64,000 nt of DNA. Origin: Luteibacter aegosomaticola. GTDB lineage: Bacteria > Pseudomonadota > Gammaproteobacteria > Xanthomonadales > Rhodanobacteraceae. The DNA lies in the NCBI RefSeq assembly GCF_023078475.1, contig NZ_CP095741.1:2852001-2916000 (forward strand), written 5' to 3'. The notes under the pieces were generated by a model. That model was given only the letters and a program-made list of their open reading frames with translations. It was not told the DNA's origin and ran no database searches. The stretch's first letter is position 1; each line of letters opens with the position of its first letter. This document shows positions 56,432-64,000 of the stretch, piece after piece. The position numbers and the translations under genes are program-made.

Positions 56432-56507
56432 CCGTGTCTCCTTTCGTGATGGGTGGATGGTAGCAAGGACTACCGCCACGCTCCGGCGGCCGGTCCCGCA
56501 GCGCGGA

Positions 56508-57581
56508 TCAAAGGCGCTTTTGCGCCATGGCGCCCATGACATCGCCACCAAGGCATTTCTCGAAAACCCATTTCTCCATGACAGCCCGCGTCACCGGTGT
56601 GGCGACATCCAACGGGGCCTCGCCCTTGTCGTTGGTGACGTCGAGCGGCAGGCCGAGGCGAAGCAGCCATTCGACCATCCGCGTGGATTTGGCGATGTGG
56701 AGGAGTGTGTTGCCATGGGCATCGTGAGGACCAAGGAAGTCGACCGACTGCACGAATGCAGGAACGGCGCGCGGCTCACCCTCAGGGCCATCGGCCCCAT
56801 CGTCGCCCCCCTCTTCCCCGTCAACGACGACGGCAAGACCGAGGAAGGTCAGGTCACGGAAGGAATACAGCGTCGCACCGCGCTGGATGTCGTAGTCATG
56901 CCCAAGTTGAACCGCCAGAGCGCCGAGCTCGACAAGCCGCTTGATGCGGATGTCATCCCGCGCATAGACCGCATCGGAGAGCATGCGGGCGACACTGAAC
57001 CGGGCGATGAGGGGATGGGTATCCCGGAACGTCGGGAACATTCTGGCCGCGTCCGGATTGAAGAACCCCAGGGCTTCGAGTTCTGCTGACAGCCACTCCG
57101 GCGCAAGGGTTTGGAGTTCATCATCGGAAATGAGCGGCTCGTCATCGACCAGCACGACGCTGCCAGTCTCTTCCATGGCTGCAATCGCTTCGGCGGCACC
57201 GGGCGCGGATGGTGCGCCCTGGTCATGAAGATACGCGGCGACCGGCCCTTGCCAGGCAAACGACATCAACGTGCGACCCCTGGAGTCGACTTGTTTGATG
57301 TCGCCACCGTGAGCCAGCAACAACGGTGTCAGCAGCAACTGGTGACGGTCCGAGTCGATGAGCACCGCGAGCGACAGGGCCGTCAGATCGGTCCACGCCT
57401 GCCAGTCGCCCGCTTCGAAGTCACCGCACTCATTGTGCAAATCTGCACCCGTCACGATCTGGCCGACAATGTCCCGCAGGCTGACATCCGGGTCGTCCAT
57501 GAGTTGCACGAGCCGCTCGGTCACCTCGTCGGGCTGACGGGTGTTGGTGGTGTGCAAAAAAGTGTCTGGCATGATCGTCAT
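56508..57581 (-). CDS. Ankyrin-like protein, first gene of second operon
   Basis: A 357-residue protein with AAGGACGG before the ATG at 57581. Ankyrin-like segments include LLLTPLLLAHGGDIKQVDSR, GRTLMSFAWQGPVAAYLHDQ and HDAHGNTLLHIAKSTRMVEW. The QVDxxGRTL piece and the AELEALGFFNPD segment recall the protein at 42145. Both head operons ending with a family E gene and both are preceded by the same inverted repeat. Likely a protein-interaction protein; target unknown. Confidence 0.78.
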   Translation of the reverse strand: MTIMPDTFLHTTNTRQPDEVTERLVQLMDDPDVSLRDIVGQIVTGADLHNECGDFEAGDWQAWTDLTALSLAVLIDSDRHQLLLTPLLLAHGGDIKQVDSRGRTLMSFAWQGPVAAYLHDQGAPSAPGAAEAIAAMEETGSVVLVDDEPLISDDELQTLAPEWLSAELEALGFFNPDAARMFPTFRDTHPLIARFSVARMLSDAVYARDDIRIKRLVELGALAVQLGHDYDIQRGATLYSFRDLTFLGLAVVVDGEEGGDDGADGPEGEPRAVPAFVQSVDFLGPHDAHGNTLLHIAKSTRMVEWLLRLGLPLDVTNDKGEAPLDVATPVTRAVMEKWVFEKCLGGDVMGAMAQKRL

Positions 57582-57686
57582 GGCAATCCGTCCTTGGGGG
57601 CGGGATCTCCAGCCTGGCGTCGTTTGCAGTTTCGTCAAGGGGCGATGCGAACATTTGCCACTTTTTGCAGTCGTCCGGGTGGGCAG

Positions 57687-57700
57687 CGTTACGTGTGACG
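57687..57700. promoter_or_regulatory. Operator-like inverted repeat CGTTACGTGTGACG
   Basis: Matches the site at 42959-42972 at 13 of 14 positions. It lies 106 bases before the start of the ankyrin operon and covers the stop codon of the small gene at 57689. Confidence 0.6.
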
Positions 57701-57826
57701 CTTGTCGGCCGTCACAAAAGACGCCACGATTTTCGCGACGTCGTCTGGCCCCAGCTTCAGCTCTTCGTTTTCACGAATCCTCTCTCCGTTGCGGAAGTGG
57801 TAGACACACGTAAGCCCCACAGCCAT
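57689..57826 (-). CDS. Small hypothetical protein (45 residues)
   Basis: Frame MAVGLTCVYHFRNGERIREN, EELKLGPDDVAKIVASFV, TADKRHT with GGGAGAG upstream of the ATG. It reads as a short strand-helix protein. The inverted-repeat operator overlaps its 3' end, so it probably belongs to a separate transcript that enters the operon region. Confidence 0.5.
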   Translation of the reverse strand: MAVGLTCVYHFRNGERIRENEELKLGPDDVAKIVASFVTADKRHT

Positions 57827-57875
57827 ACCACTCTCCCGAAACTGAAAGCGGCGATTTTACTGTGGGGCGTCGAAC

Positions 57876-58322
57876 TCATATGCGTCGCGGGCGTTTCAGG
57901 CAACGCTTTTCCGGCAACGTCGCGATAAGGTGCAATCGCTCACGCGCTGCCCGGAAATCACCGACCAACTGACTCAGCGATACGCTACCAGGCGAAGGCA
58001 GACCACCCACTCGCTCCAGTGAGCGTATCCAATGGTGGGAGCGGCGCTGTTCGAGTCTTGGCACCATTCCAGGCGACCCCGCGCTCGGTGGATCACAGAA
58101 CTCCTGCATGACCAACCGTTCCGCATGCGCCCGCGATGCGAGGTATTGACGCGCTTCCTTTCGCAGGCGCCTCATCAGCTCCCGAAGCGACCAGCAGAGG
58201 ATCTCCTCGCCCCCAGGCATCACAAGCGCCCAACGGCACCTCGGTTGGATTTGGGGGCAGTCGATCGCACTCATCGACCAGCCTGCGGCAGAAACGGCTC
58301 GGAATACGTCAGATCTTCGCAT
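57876..58322 (-). CDS. Hypothetical protein
   Basis: A 148-residue protein: WALVMPGGEEILCWSLREL, MRRLRKEARQYLASRAHAER, SVSLSQLVGDFRAARERLHL. Its start overlaps the upstream frame by about 50 bases. No family recognised. Confidence 0.5.
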   Translation of the reverse strand: MRRSDVFRAVSAAGWSMSAIDCPQIQPRCRWALVMPGGEEILCWSLRELMRRLRKEARQYLASRAHAERLVMQEFCDPPSAGSPGMVPRLEQRRSHHWIRSLERVGGLPSPGSVSLSQLVGDFRAARERLHLIATLPEKRCLKRPRRI

Positions 58323-58525
58323 GACACACGGCCGCAGGCGCGATTGCAGGACGATGGGGTGAATTCAACTCGCTTGACCGGGATCACCAACCTAACCAGG
58401 AATCGGAGTTCGTCAAGGACTGCGCGCACGGCATTCGGTCGCGCGACACCGAGCGTCACCCGCCGTGTGTTCGTGAAGACCCGAAGCGTTTGGGTTTGTT
58501 CCGCACCAACACCGGGAACACCCAA
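58271..58525 (-). CDS. Hypothetical protein
   Basis: An 84-residue protein (QTQTLRVFTNTRRVTLGVAR, PNAVRAVLDELRFLVRLVIP) on the same strand as, and overlapping, the gene at 57876. No family. Confidence 0.4.
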   Translation of the reverse strand: MGVPGVGAEQTQTLRVFTNTRRVTLGVARPNAVRAVLDELRFLVRLVIPVKRVEFTPSSCNRACGRVSCEDLTYSEPFLPQAGR

Positions 58526-58622
58526 CCCTTTGCAGCGAAAACATTTTTAGTGAAGACGGGTTTTGCCCCCAGTCAAGCCAGTAAAGCTTGTTAACGCGCG
58601 AACCAACCACTGAGGAACCGCC

Positions 58623-58874
58623 ATGGATATCACCGAAAAGCCAACCGTCCCGCCCGTCCCCCGCCCCGAAAATCCGGGTGGGCAAAGTGCCGCAGCAACC
58701 CCGCCTCCGACAGGGACCGCACACCCATCAGCCCCCGTCCCAGATGCTGGCGAGCCGCTGGCCCCGAATGGAGAGGAACATCCCATCCTCGCCGCATTCG
58801 TTGGCGGCATCGCATGCACGGCCCTGCTGATCCTCGCCAGCGCCGTATGCCACGCCCTGGGCAGGACGCTGTAG
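58623..58874 (+). CDS. Family F small C-terminally anchored membrane protein, module 1
   Basis: An 83-residue protein with a hydrophilic Pro-rich N-terminus and one C-terminal helix (HPILAAFVGGIACTALLILA, SAVCHALGRTL). GAGGAACCGCC precedes the ATG. It faces a four-helix membrane gene (58915) tail to tail, 40 bases apart. The same pair occurs twice more downstream. Confidence 0.7.
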   Translation: MDITEKPTVPPVPRPENPGGQSAAATPPPTGTAHPSAPVPDAGEPLAPNGEEHPILAAFVGGIACTALLILASAVCHALGRTL

Positions 58875-58914
58875 TGCAGCCGCCGGCCAAACGCAGCCTG
58901 CGGTGCCGGCCAGC

Positions 58915-59355
58915 CTATCCGGTGGCGCCGTGGACCAGACGGGCCCACCCGAAGCCGAGAGGCAGGCAAAACACTGTGACGGCGGCGACGTGCAGCACAT
59001 CCGAGCGATTCGCCATGCCCGCGATTTCGAGCGCTCCGCCCGACACGAGGGCGTATGTGCCGGCGGCATACAGCACGCGGGAAATCTCGTCGGCAATGGC
59101 GCGCGCGAGTGGCCTCGTTCGGCGAAACGGCCGGAACGCGCAAAAGAGAAGAAGGCTCACGGCGATAACGAACCCGATGGCATTCACATCAAGCACAGCT
59201 TCGAGAAAGCTGGAAAACCAGTCCGGAAACTCGGTCGACAGCGTCACCCACCCCGCTGCCCATGCGCCCCATACCCCGGCCGCAAGGGTAAGCCAGAACA
59301 CAAGATTGGCTGCGATGCGGATGAATTCGGATTTGACGGGAAACGGCTTCGCCAC
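58915..59355 (-). CDS. Family F multi-helix membrane protein, module 1
   Basis: A 146-residue protein, GTG start, four predicted helices. Signature: RIAANLVFWL, FPDWFSSFLEAVLDVNAIGF, RRTRPLARAIADEISRVLYA. It is closely related to the proteins at 59675 and 60883. No known family; the soluble loop RTRPLAR-xx-A(D/E)E(I/V)SRVLY is the most conserved part. Confidence 0.72.
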   Translation of the reverse strand: MAKPFPVKSEFIRIAANLVFWLTLAAGVWGAWAAGWVTLSTEFPDWFSSFLEAVLDVNAIGFVIAVSLLLFCAFRPFRRTRPLARAIADEISRVLYAAGTYALVSGGALEIAGMANRSDVLHVAAVTVFCLPLGFGWARLVHGATG

Positions 59356-59559
59356 GGGTCGCCCGGAACGTGTTCATCAAGGTGCGAACAGCATTCCATC
59401 TGCATCAGCTGTCGTCTGTCGGCGCAGGCCTACACAAAATCGGACTTTCCTTTCGTTTCACCGAATCCTATCCCGCGCCGGCGGAGCCTCCGGAGCGAAC
59501 GCCGCGCCCCACTCCTTCGCTGTCACACCCATACCCACCCCACCCATGAGGACGACACC

Positions 59560-59721
59560 ATGAATCACCCTGACGCCATTGCCCCGCAAAGAACCATCCA
59601 GGACTCCGATGCAGTCCATCCCGCCCGCACCATTTTCGTCGCGCTGTGGGCCGGGACGGTCTTTGGTTGTGTCGTCATCGGCGCATTGTGTCTCGCCCGG
59701 GCCCTGGGGTGGCTGCCATGA
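59560..59721 (+). CDS. Family F small C-terminally anchored membrane protein, module 2
   Basis: A 53-residue protein (HPARTIFVALWAGTVFGCVV, IGALCLARALGWLP) with one C-terminal helix. GAGGACGACACC precedes the ATG, the same leader as in module 3 (GAGGACATCACCCC). It overlaps its convergent partner by 47 bases. Confidence 0.65.
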   Translation: MNHPDAIAPQRTIQDSDAVHPARTIFVALWAGTVFGCVVIGALCLARALGWLP

Positions 59722-60085
59722 CCGGGCCCACCCTCCCTCGATGGCAGAGACGTGTTTCATGCCCCTTGTGGACGGCAAAGGCGCATCCGAATCCCGACAC
59801 GAGGCACACCGGGGTGACAATGGCGACGTTGTGCATGTCCCTCGACCCGGCAAGACCTGTGGCAAGCAGGAACATGCCTGCCGCAAACGTGTACGACCCA
59901 ATGACGTACAGCAACCTCGAGGCTTCCTCACCGATGGCGCGGGCCAATGGTCGCGTGGAAGATCGGATGCGAAAGATGACAAACAGCAGGGCCGTCGTGC
60001 CGAAGGCAAACACGAAGGGCCAGATCTCGAGAATCCCGCCAAGAAAATCAGCGAGCCACCGGGGGATGACGGTCGCAGGGGTCAA
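59675..60085 (-). CDS. Family F multi-helix membrane protein, module 2, shortened
   Basis: A 136-residue frame matching the family from RWLADFLGGILEIWPFVF onward, with SSTRPLARAIGEEASRLLYV. The first helix found in modules 1 and 3 is missing; upstream a stop and the 60122 gene intervene, and only a TTG start is available. Probably truncated when sequence was lost at about 60.1 kb; function may be lost. Confidence 0.55.
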   Translation of the reverse strand: MTPATVIPRWLADFLGGILEIWPFVFAFGTTALLFVIFRIRSSTRPLARAIGEEASRLLYVIGSYTFAAGMFLLATGLAGSRDMHNVAIVTPVCLVSGFGCAFAVHKGHETRLCHRGRVGPVMAATPGPGRDTMRR

Positions 60086-60121
60086 CCACCAAGTCAGTAA
60101 TACTTACACAGGGACAAACCA

Positions 60122-60610
60122 ATGCTCGACGATACGACCACCAACGCCACCGGCACACCGACCCGGACCGACGACGCCCCGGCACGGCGAAGGCGTCCCG
60201 ACCGGCGCAAGTTGGTCGACATCCCCGTGTCCACGCCGGACGAGGTGCGGCACGTCATCACGCATCTCCCCATTCTCAAACGCACGATCTTCGAGCTCTC
60301 CGAGCTCGACCCCACGCTGTTGAGGAAGGGGGAGCGCGACCGGCTGCGCCTTCTCATCCACCGCATTGTCGGCCATGTGGAGACCGGTGCCGTGGGGGAC
60401 GCCATCAACGGGTTGTATCTCCTGCGCCGGCGCGGCCTGCCGCTGGCCGCTGTCGACAACCCCACGCGCCCCAGGCAGTCGCGGGACGCAGCACGCACCG
60501 TCCTTGCCACCTTGCGCCGGCAATGGAGCCGCCATTGCAGCAATGCGATGGACGAGGCGTTGTGGCTGGAGACAACCCTGGATTTTCTTGAGTCAGCGAC
60601 ACGCCCGTGA
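60122..60610 (+). CDS. Hypothetical protein between membrane modules
   Basis: A 162-residue basic, helical protein (RKLVDIPVSTPDEVRHVITH, LPILKRTIFELSELDPTLLR, DRLRLLIHRIVGHVETGAVG, RTVLATLRRQWSRHCSNAMD). CAGGGACAAACC precedes the ATG. No family. It separates modules 2 and 3. Confidence 0.7.
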   Translation: MLDDTTTNATGTPTRTDDAPARRRRPDRRKLVDIPVSTPDEVRHVITHLPILKRTIFELSELDPTLLRKGERDRLRLLIHRIVGHVETGAVGDAINGLYLLRRRGLPLAAVDNPTRPRQSRDAARTVLATLRRQWSRHCSNAMDEALWLETTLDFLESATRP

Positions 60611-60675
60611 CCCGGGCTCATGCAGCACACCAAGCGAACCTTTATTACAGCTTCGAACCCGAGGACATCACCCCA

Positions 60676-60855
60676 ATGAAAGAGCACACCATGACGACCC
60701 AACCCACGCACACACCCAACGACACCATCCAGTCATCCACGGCTCGCGGCGCGAGAACGGCGCATCCTCTGCTGGCCGCCCTCATTGGCGGCGTGGAGTT
60801 CGGCCTCATCCTCGTTTCGACGATTGCCATCTTTGAGCATTTTGGCTGGTTTTAG
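60676..60855 (+). CDS. Family F small C-terminally anchored membrane protein, module 3
   Basis: A 59-residue protein (hydrophilic start, then HPLLAALIGGVEFGLILVST, IAIFEHFGWF). An in-frame ATG at 60691 is an alternative start. It ends 27 bases before the end of its convergent partner. Confidence 0.65.
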   Translation: MKEHTMTTQPTHTPNDTIQSSTARGARTAHPLLAALIGGVEFGLILVSTIAIFEHFGWF

Positions 60856-60882
60856 CCTTTGTCATTCTTTGTGGGACCACCG

Positions 60883-61320
60883 TCAGGTAAAACGGTGCGC
60901 AGCCCAAGCCGCAAGCAGCCCAAACCCGATGCAGCATGGGGCGACAACAAGCGCGTTTGCCACATCCCCTCTGTGGCTCAGCCCCGCCAGAACGATGAAG
61001 ATGACAGCCACTGAGACATAGGTTGCGGCCACATACAGCACGCGCGACACCTCCTCTGCAACAACGCGTGCCAACGGCCGCGTGCGCCAATTGAGCCTCA
61101 GCAGACAGAACAAGGCGCCACTGACGAGGATCACAAACGCGATGGCAGGCACGTCAAGAATGCCTTCAAGCAAGCTCGACAGCCACTCCGGAACGCTCGT
61201 CGATACAGATATTCGCCCGCTCTTCCAAAGTGCAATGACAATCAGGGCTGGCAAGAGCCAAAACAAAAAATTGGCAAGAATGCGCATACCCTCCTTGCCC
61301 CAATCAAATCCCTTCGACAT
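60883..61320 (-). CDS. Family F multi-helix membrane protein, module 3
   Basis: A 145-residue protein with four helices and the family signature: RILANFLFWL, VPEWLSSLLEGILDVPAIAF, NWRTRPLARVVAEEVSRVLY, VAATY. Ribosome site GAGGGCAGGTG before the ATG at 61320. Paralogue of 58915 and 59675. Confidence 0.72.
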   Translation of the reverse strand: MSKGFDWGKEGMRILANFLFWLLPALIVIALWKSGRISVSTSVPEWLSSLLEGILDVPAIAFVILVSGALFCLLRLNWRTRPLARVVAEEVSRVLYVAATYVSVAVIFIVLAGLSHRGDVANALVVAPCCIGFGLLAAWAAHRFT

Positions 61321-61625
61321 CACCTGCCCTCGAATTTTCGTTCCCGGCAGGATTCCACACGAGGTAGCGCGGTGTCAGTCAGTCATCACCTACACCAATT
61401 CGGCATGGCCCACCCTGGTCCCTGTCAGGTCCACGGTACCAGCACTGAACAGGAGGAGCATTTTGAATCCCTATCTTCTTTCTGCGAAAAAGCAAGAAAA
61501 TAATCGGACTTGACGGGTTGACAAAAACCAAAACCCCGTTTGGATGAAGGCAAGCCTGCGAACTGCACGGCTTACGTTCGATGAGCTGCTCATCGGCCCT
61601 GCTCTTTTTCTACCGAGGAAATCCA

Positions 61626-63275
61626 ATGTCCAACATCTCCCGCTCCAACCCATCCCGTGCCCGCCGTCTTGCGCCCCGCACGCCGTCCCGCTCACTCCCT
61701 CCCGTCCCACCCTCCGCCGAAGCCTCCGACCTCATCCGCAGCATTGATGCCGCCCCTGCCCCTGCGCCCCGCATCCGGCATGTCGGCGAAACCGAGGACG
61801 GTCACCGCGTCATGACCCGGACGGCCAGACCCATCCACCAGGTCCGTGCCACGTTGAAGCGCAAGGCGATTGAGGACGCCATCATGACGATGTCCGATGA
61901 TGAGCTTGCAAGCGTGCAAGTCGAGCCAGAGCCTGTGTTCGAACCCTCCCCGTCCGCGCGGCATGTCATGGCCATCAGTGACGTGCGAAAGAAGACCCCG
62001 CGTCCTGCCGTGCCCGTTGACCTCACGCCCCGCCCCACGGTCGATGAAATCACCCGCAGCAAGCGCGGTCTTCCCGCCAACCCCACTTGGCAGCATCCGG
62101 CATTGATGCAGCAGGGTGTTTCGCACACCGGCACCTTCGTCATCCAGTCGGATGTCACCCTGACCGACCGGTATCCGGTGTACGTCGATTACCTGCGCCA
62201 GAAGCACACGTCGCGCTCTTGCACCATTGGCGGCCTCTGGACGCTGCGCATCCTCACGGAACTTGTCGGTGACAAGCGTCTGTGCGAGCTCGGGCCTGGG
62301 GACGTCGACGTGTTTTTGCACGCCATCAGTGTCTGGCCCCCGCATGCGAGCAAGCGGCGCGACTATCGTTTGATGAAGGCCCCTGCGGTGGTCGCCAAGG
62401 CGAAGCGTCTGAAAGACCCCCCGATCGATGTGGGCACGCAGCAGCGCCACATCGATTTGCTGCGGACATTTTTCCGCTGGCTGGAAAACCGCCACGAAGT
62501 GGTGCCAGGACTTCTGAAAGGGGTGCGTCTGTTTTCATCGACCGACGACCGGGGTCAGCGGCGCAAGCCCTTTGACCCGCATGAACTCGAACTCCTCTTC
62601 CACCCCAAGCACGACAAGACGTTTACCAAGCCCCACCAGTACTGGGCGCGGTTTCTCGGCTACTACCAGGGATTGCGTGTCAACGAGTTATCCCAAATCT
62701 ACGTCGATGACATCTCCCTCATCGATGGTTTGTGGTGCATTGATGTCACCCGTGACCGGCCGGGGCAGCGACTGAAAAACAGCCAGTCGCGTCGCACGCT
62801 TCCCATCCATCCCGTCCTGGTGGAAAACGGCTTTCTCGACTTTGTACAGCAAGCAAGGCGCTGGGGCCGGGTCACCCTCTTCCCCGGTCTGGTGTGGGGT
62901 GCAAATGGGCCGGGGGATACAACATCCGACTGGTTCAACCGGAGTTTTCTCAGACGGACGTGCGGCATCAAAGCAAAAGACAAGGTCTTCCATTCGTTCC
63001 GCCACAACTTCGCCACCCATGGTGAGCGCTCCGGTTTGTCTGATGCGCGCATCGCCATCATGCTTGGGCACAGTGCGGGGGATTCAATTCTCCGGAAGCA
63101 CTACCTGATGAAGCTCAACCTCCTGGACATGCAGCAGTCGATGGGCAAAATGCAGTTCATGCCACTCCAACATCTGCCCTATGAGCCGGCACAGTATGAG
63201 CAGGCGTTCGAGCAGGCGGCAGAGGATGAGGCGCGGTTTGAGCGCATTGAGCAGGTGTATGGCCGGGCGGCGTGA
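61626..63275 (+). CDS. Tyrosine recombinase/integrase, long form
   Basis: About 549 residues. The N-terminal ~170 residues are basic and low-complexity; a core-binding SAM-like part follows (YVDYLRQKHTSRSCTIGGLW). The catalytic domain has Arg in YQGLRVNELSQI, HxxR in HSFRHNFATHG, the LGHS motif in IAIMLGHSAGDSIL, and a Tyr in RKHYLM. It integrates and excises DNA at attachment sites. GAGGAAATCCA precedes the ATG. It probably moves the island to its left; the att sites were not found. Confidence 0.92.
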   Translation: MSNISRSNPSRARRLAPRTPSRSLPPVPPSAEASDLIRSIDAAPAPAPRIRHVGETEDGHRVMTRTARPIHQVRATLKRKAIEDAIMTMSDDELASVQVEPEPVFEPSPSARHVMAISDVRKKTPRPAVPVDLTPRPTVDEITRSKRGLPANPTWQHPALMQQGVSHTGTFVIQSDVTLTDRYPVYVDYLRQKHTSRSCTIGGLWTLRILTELVGDKRLCELGPGDVDVFLHAISVWPPHASKRRDYRLMKAPAVVAKAKRLKDPPIDVGTQQRHIDLLRTFFRWLENRHEVVPGLLKGVRLFSSTDDRGQRRKPFDPHELELLFHPKHDKTFTKPHQYWARFLGYYQGLRVNELSQIYVDDISLIDGLWCIDVTRDRPGQRLKNSQSRRTLPIHPVLVENGFLDFVQQARRWGRVTLFPGLVWGANGPGDTTSDWFNRSFLRRTCGIKAKDKVFHSFRHNFATHGERSGLSDARIAIMLGHSAGDSILRKHYLMKLNLLDMQQSMGKMQFMPLQHLPYEPAQYEQAFEQAAEDEARFERIEQVYGRAA

Positions 63276-63296
63276 GGCGACCGGAGCTGAGAATGA

Positions 63297-63321
63297 GACG
63301 GGCTGCCATTGGCAGCCCGTC
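63297..63321 (+). terminator. Terminator after recombinase gene
   Basis: GACGGGCTGCC, ATT, GGCAGCCCGTC, then TTTC: a perfect 11-base stem 22 bases after the stop. Confidence 0.85.
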
Positions 63322-63355
63322 TTTCGTTGATGTCAGCGATTCCCTGAACCAGGTC

Positions 63356-63910
63356 CTACATGGTTCCGACGCCGAAATTGTCAAACAGGTTTCCGGCGGC
63401 CTGCGGTAGCCGCTTGAGATAGTAGTCGCGCCATGAAAGGTCAGGCTTGCCTGCGAGTGTGTTGATCACATCGAGCGCAAGGACGCCAGGCTGCTTGAGA
63501 GCATCGACATCGAATCCAACACGCTCATCCCCCATGAACATCACCGACGGGCCCGGATAGACCTCTTCCTGCGGGGTAATGTCAACGAGCTTGCCGGTAT
63601 GGTCCTCAAGCACCGCATGATGTTGGGCGAGGATCACTTCGCGCCGACTTCCGTTCTCCTCGACCTCGGACGGCCAAAACGCCCAGCCGTAAATCACCTG
63701 ACCCTTTCCCGCGCCGACGGCCGCGAGCACATTGAACCAGCAGCGGCCTGGCTCGCACCACCGCAGCGGCTCGCTCGACACCATGCCTAGAGGATGGACC
63801 TTCTGGACAGATTTTGGAAATTGTCTCTGGGCATTCAGGCTCGGGTGGGCAAGGATGTATTGAGCGAGCATGTCGACGAGCGATGCGGCGGGCAATGCAA
63901 GAGTCCCCAT
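63356..63910 (-). CDS. Hypothetical protein
   Basis: A 184-residue protein with GGGAAG before the ATG. Segments: WCEPGRCWFNVLAAVGAGKG, QVIYGWAFWPSEVEENGSRR, HHAVLEDHTGKLVDITPQEE. It reads as a cysteine-peptidase-like or papain-type uncharacterised domain only by loose resemblance (CWFN ... HHAVLED ... DITP), so no function is claimed. Confidence 0.65.
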   Translation of the reverse strand: MGTLALPAASLVDMLAQYILAHPSLNAQRQFPKSVQKVHPLGMVSSEPLRWCEPGRCWFNVLAAVGAGKGQVIYGWAFWPSEVEENGSRREVILAQHHAVLEDHTGKLVDITPQEEVYPGPSVMFMGDERVGFDVDALKQPGVLALDVINTLAGKPDLSWRDYYLKRLPQAAGNLFDNFGVGTM

Positions 63911-64000
63911 GACAACTTCCCTTTAGTCGAACCATGTATATAGCTCGCTGCCACAGACTTGGCAATGGCCTGACTAAAGACGCCGAAGAGGCTTGTTTGC

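Noticed and set aside
61692..62495. 267-residue minus-strand frame opposite the recombinase
   Set aside because: Shadow of the recombinase coding region.
63356..63910. Assignment as a cysteine peptidase or transglutaminase
   Set aside because: Only loose resemblance around CWFN and HHAVLED; not enough to name an enzyme.

Overview
The window is GC-rich DNA from a Gram-negative proteobacterium, most likely a gammaproteobacterium of the Xanthomonadales type. This is inferred from overall gene content and not from any marker gene; there is no rRNA or tRNA in the window. Long housekeeping-type genes are intact (hybrid histidine kinase, glycogen debranching enzyme GlgX, AI-2E-type exporter, Nramp-like transporter, chemoreceptor, EAL protein, tyrosine recombinase), so the many frameshifted genes between them look like real decay and not poor sequence.

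Region 1-13.7 kb holds small stress-type genes (DUF421, DUF6496 histone-like, PA2169-family, hemerythrin) mixed with remnants of an iron permease, a response regulator, a NhaP-type antiporter and a GMC oxidoreductase. Region 14-25.5 kb is the most conventional: YihY/BrkB-type protein, hybrid kinase, glgX, AI-2E exporter, Nramp-like transporter. Region 25.5-39.9 kb mixes intact genes (DUF892, alpha/beta hydrolase, chemoreceptor plus GAF-GGDEF-EAL protein) with more remnants (alcohol dehydrogenase, isochorismatase, receiver domains, an Rhs-like piece). Region 39.9-63.3 kb looks like a mobile island. It holds two related operons of ankyrin-type proteins (one with a phage-type adenine methyltransferase), a cyclase, an Xre regulator, small heat-shock and general-stress proteins, three tandem convergent pairs of small membrane proteins, and a tyrosine recombinase near the right edge.

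The striking feature is a set of small multi-copy gene families scattered through the window. Family A (five copies): ~90-aa helical proteins, one translationally coupled to a receiver protein. Family B (four copies): ~90-aa Cro/CI-like proteins ending in a GWLD-type motif. Family C (three copies): a new N-terminal domain, alone or fused to a receiver. Family D (two copies): small membrane proteins. Family E (two copies): short ankyrin proteins. Family F: three tandem convergent membrane-protein pairs. A probable small RNA, a B gene and a convergent C gene recur in the same order at 21.3-22.5 kb and 48.4-50.4 kb. The two ankyrin operons share a CGTTACGTGTRACG inverted repeat in front of their first gene.

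Regulation appears dominated by two-component receivers without output domains, c-di-GMP enzymes and small DNA-binding proteins. No CRISPR array, rRNA or tRNA was seen.
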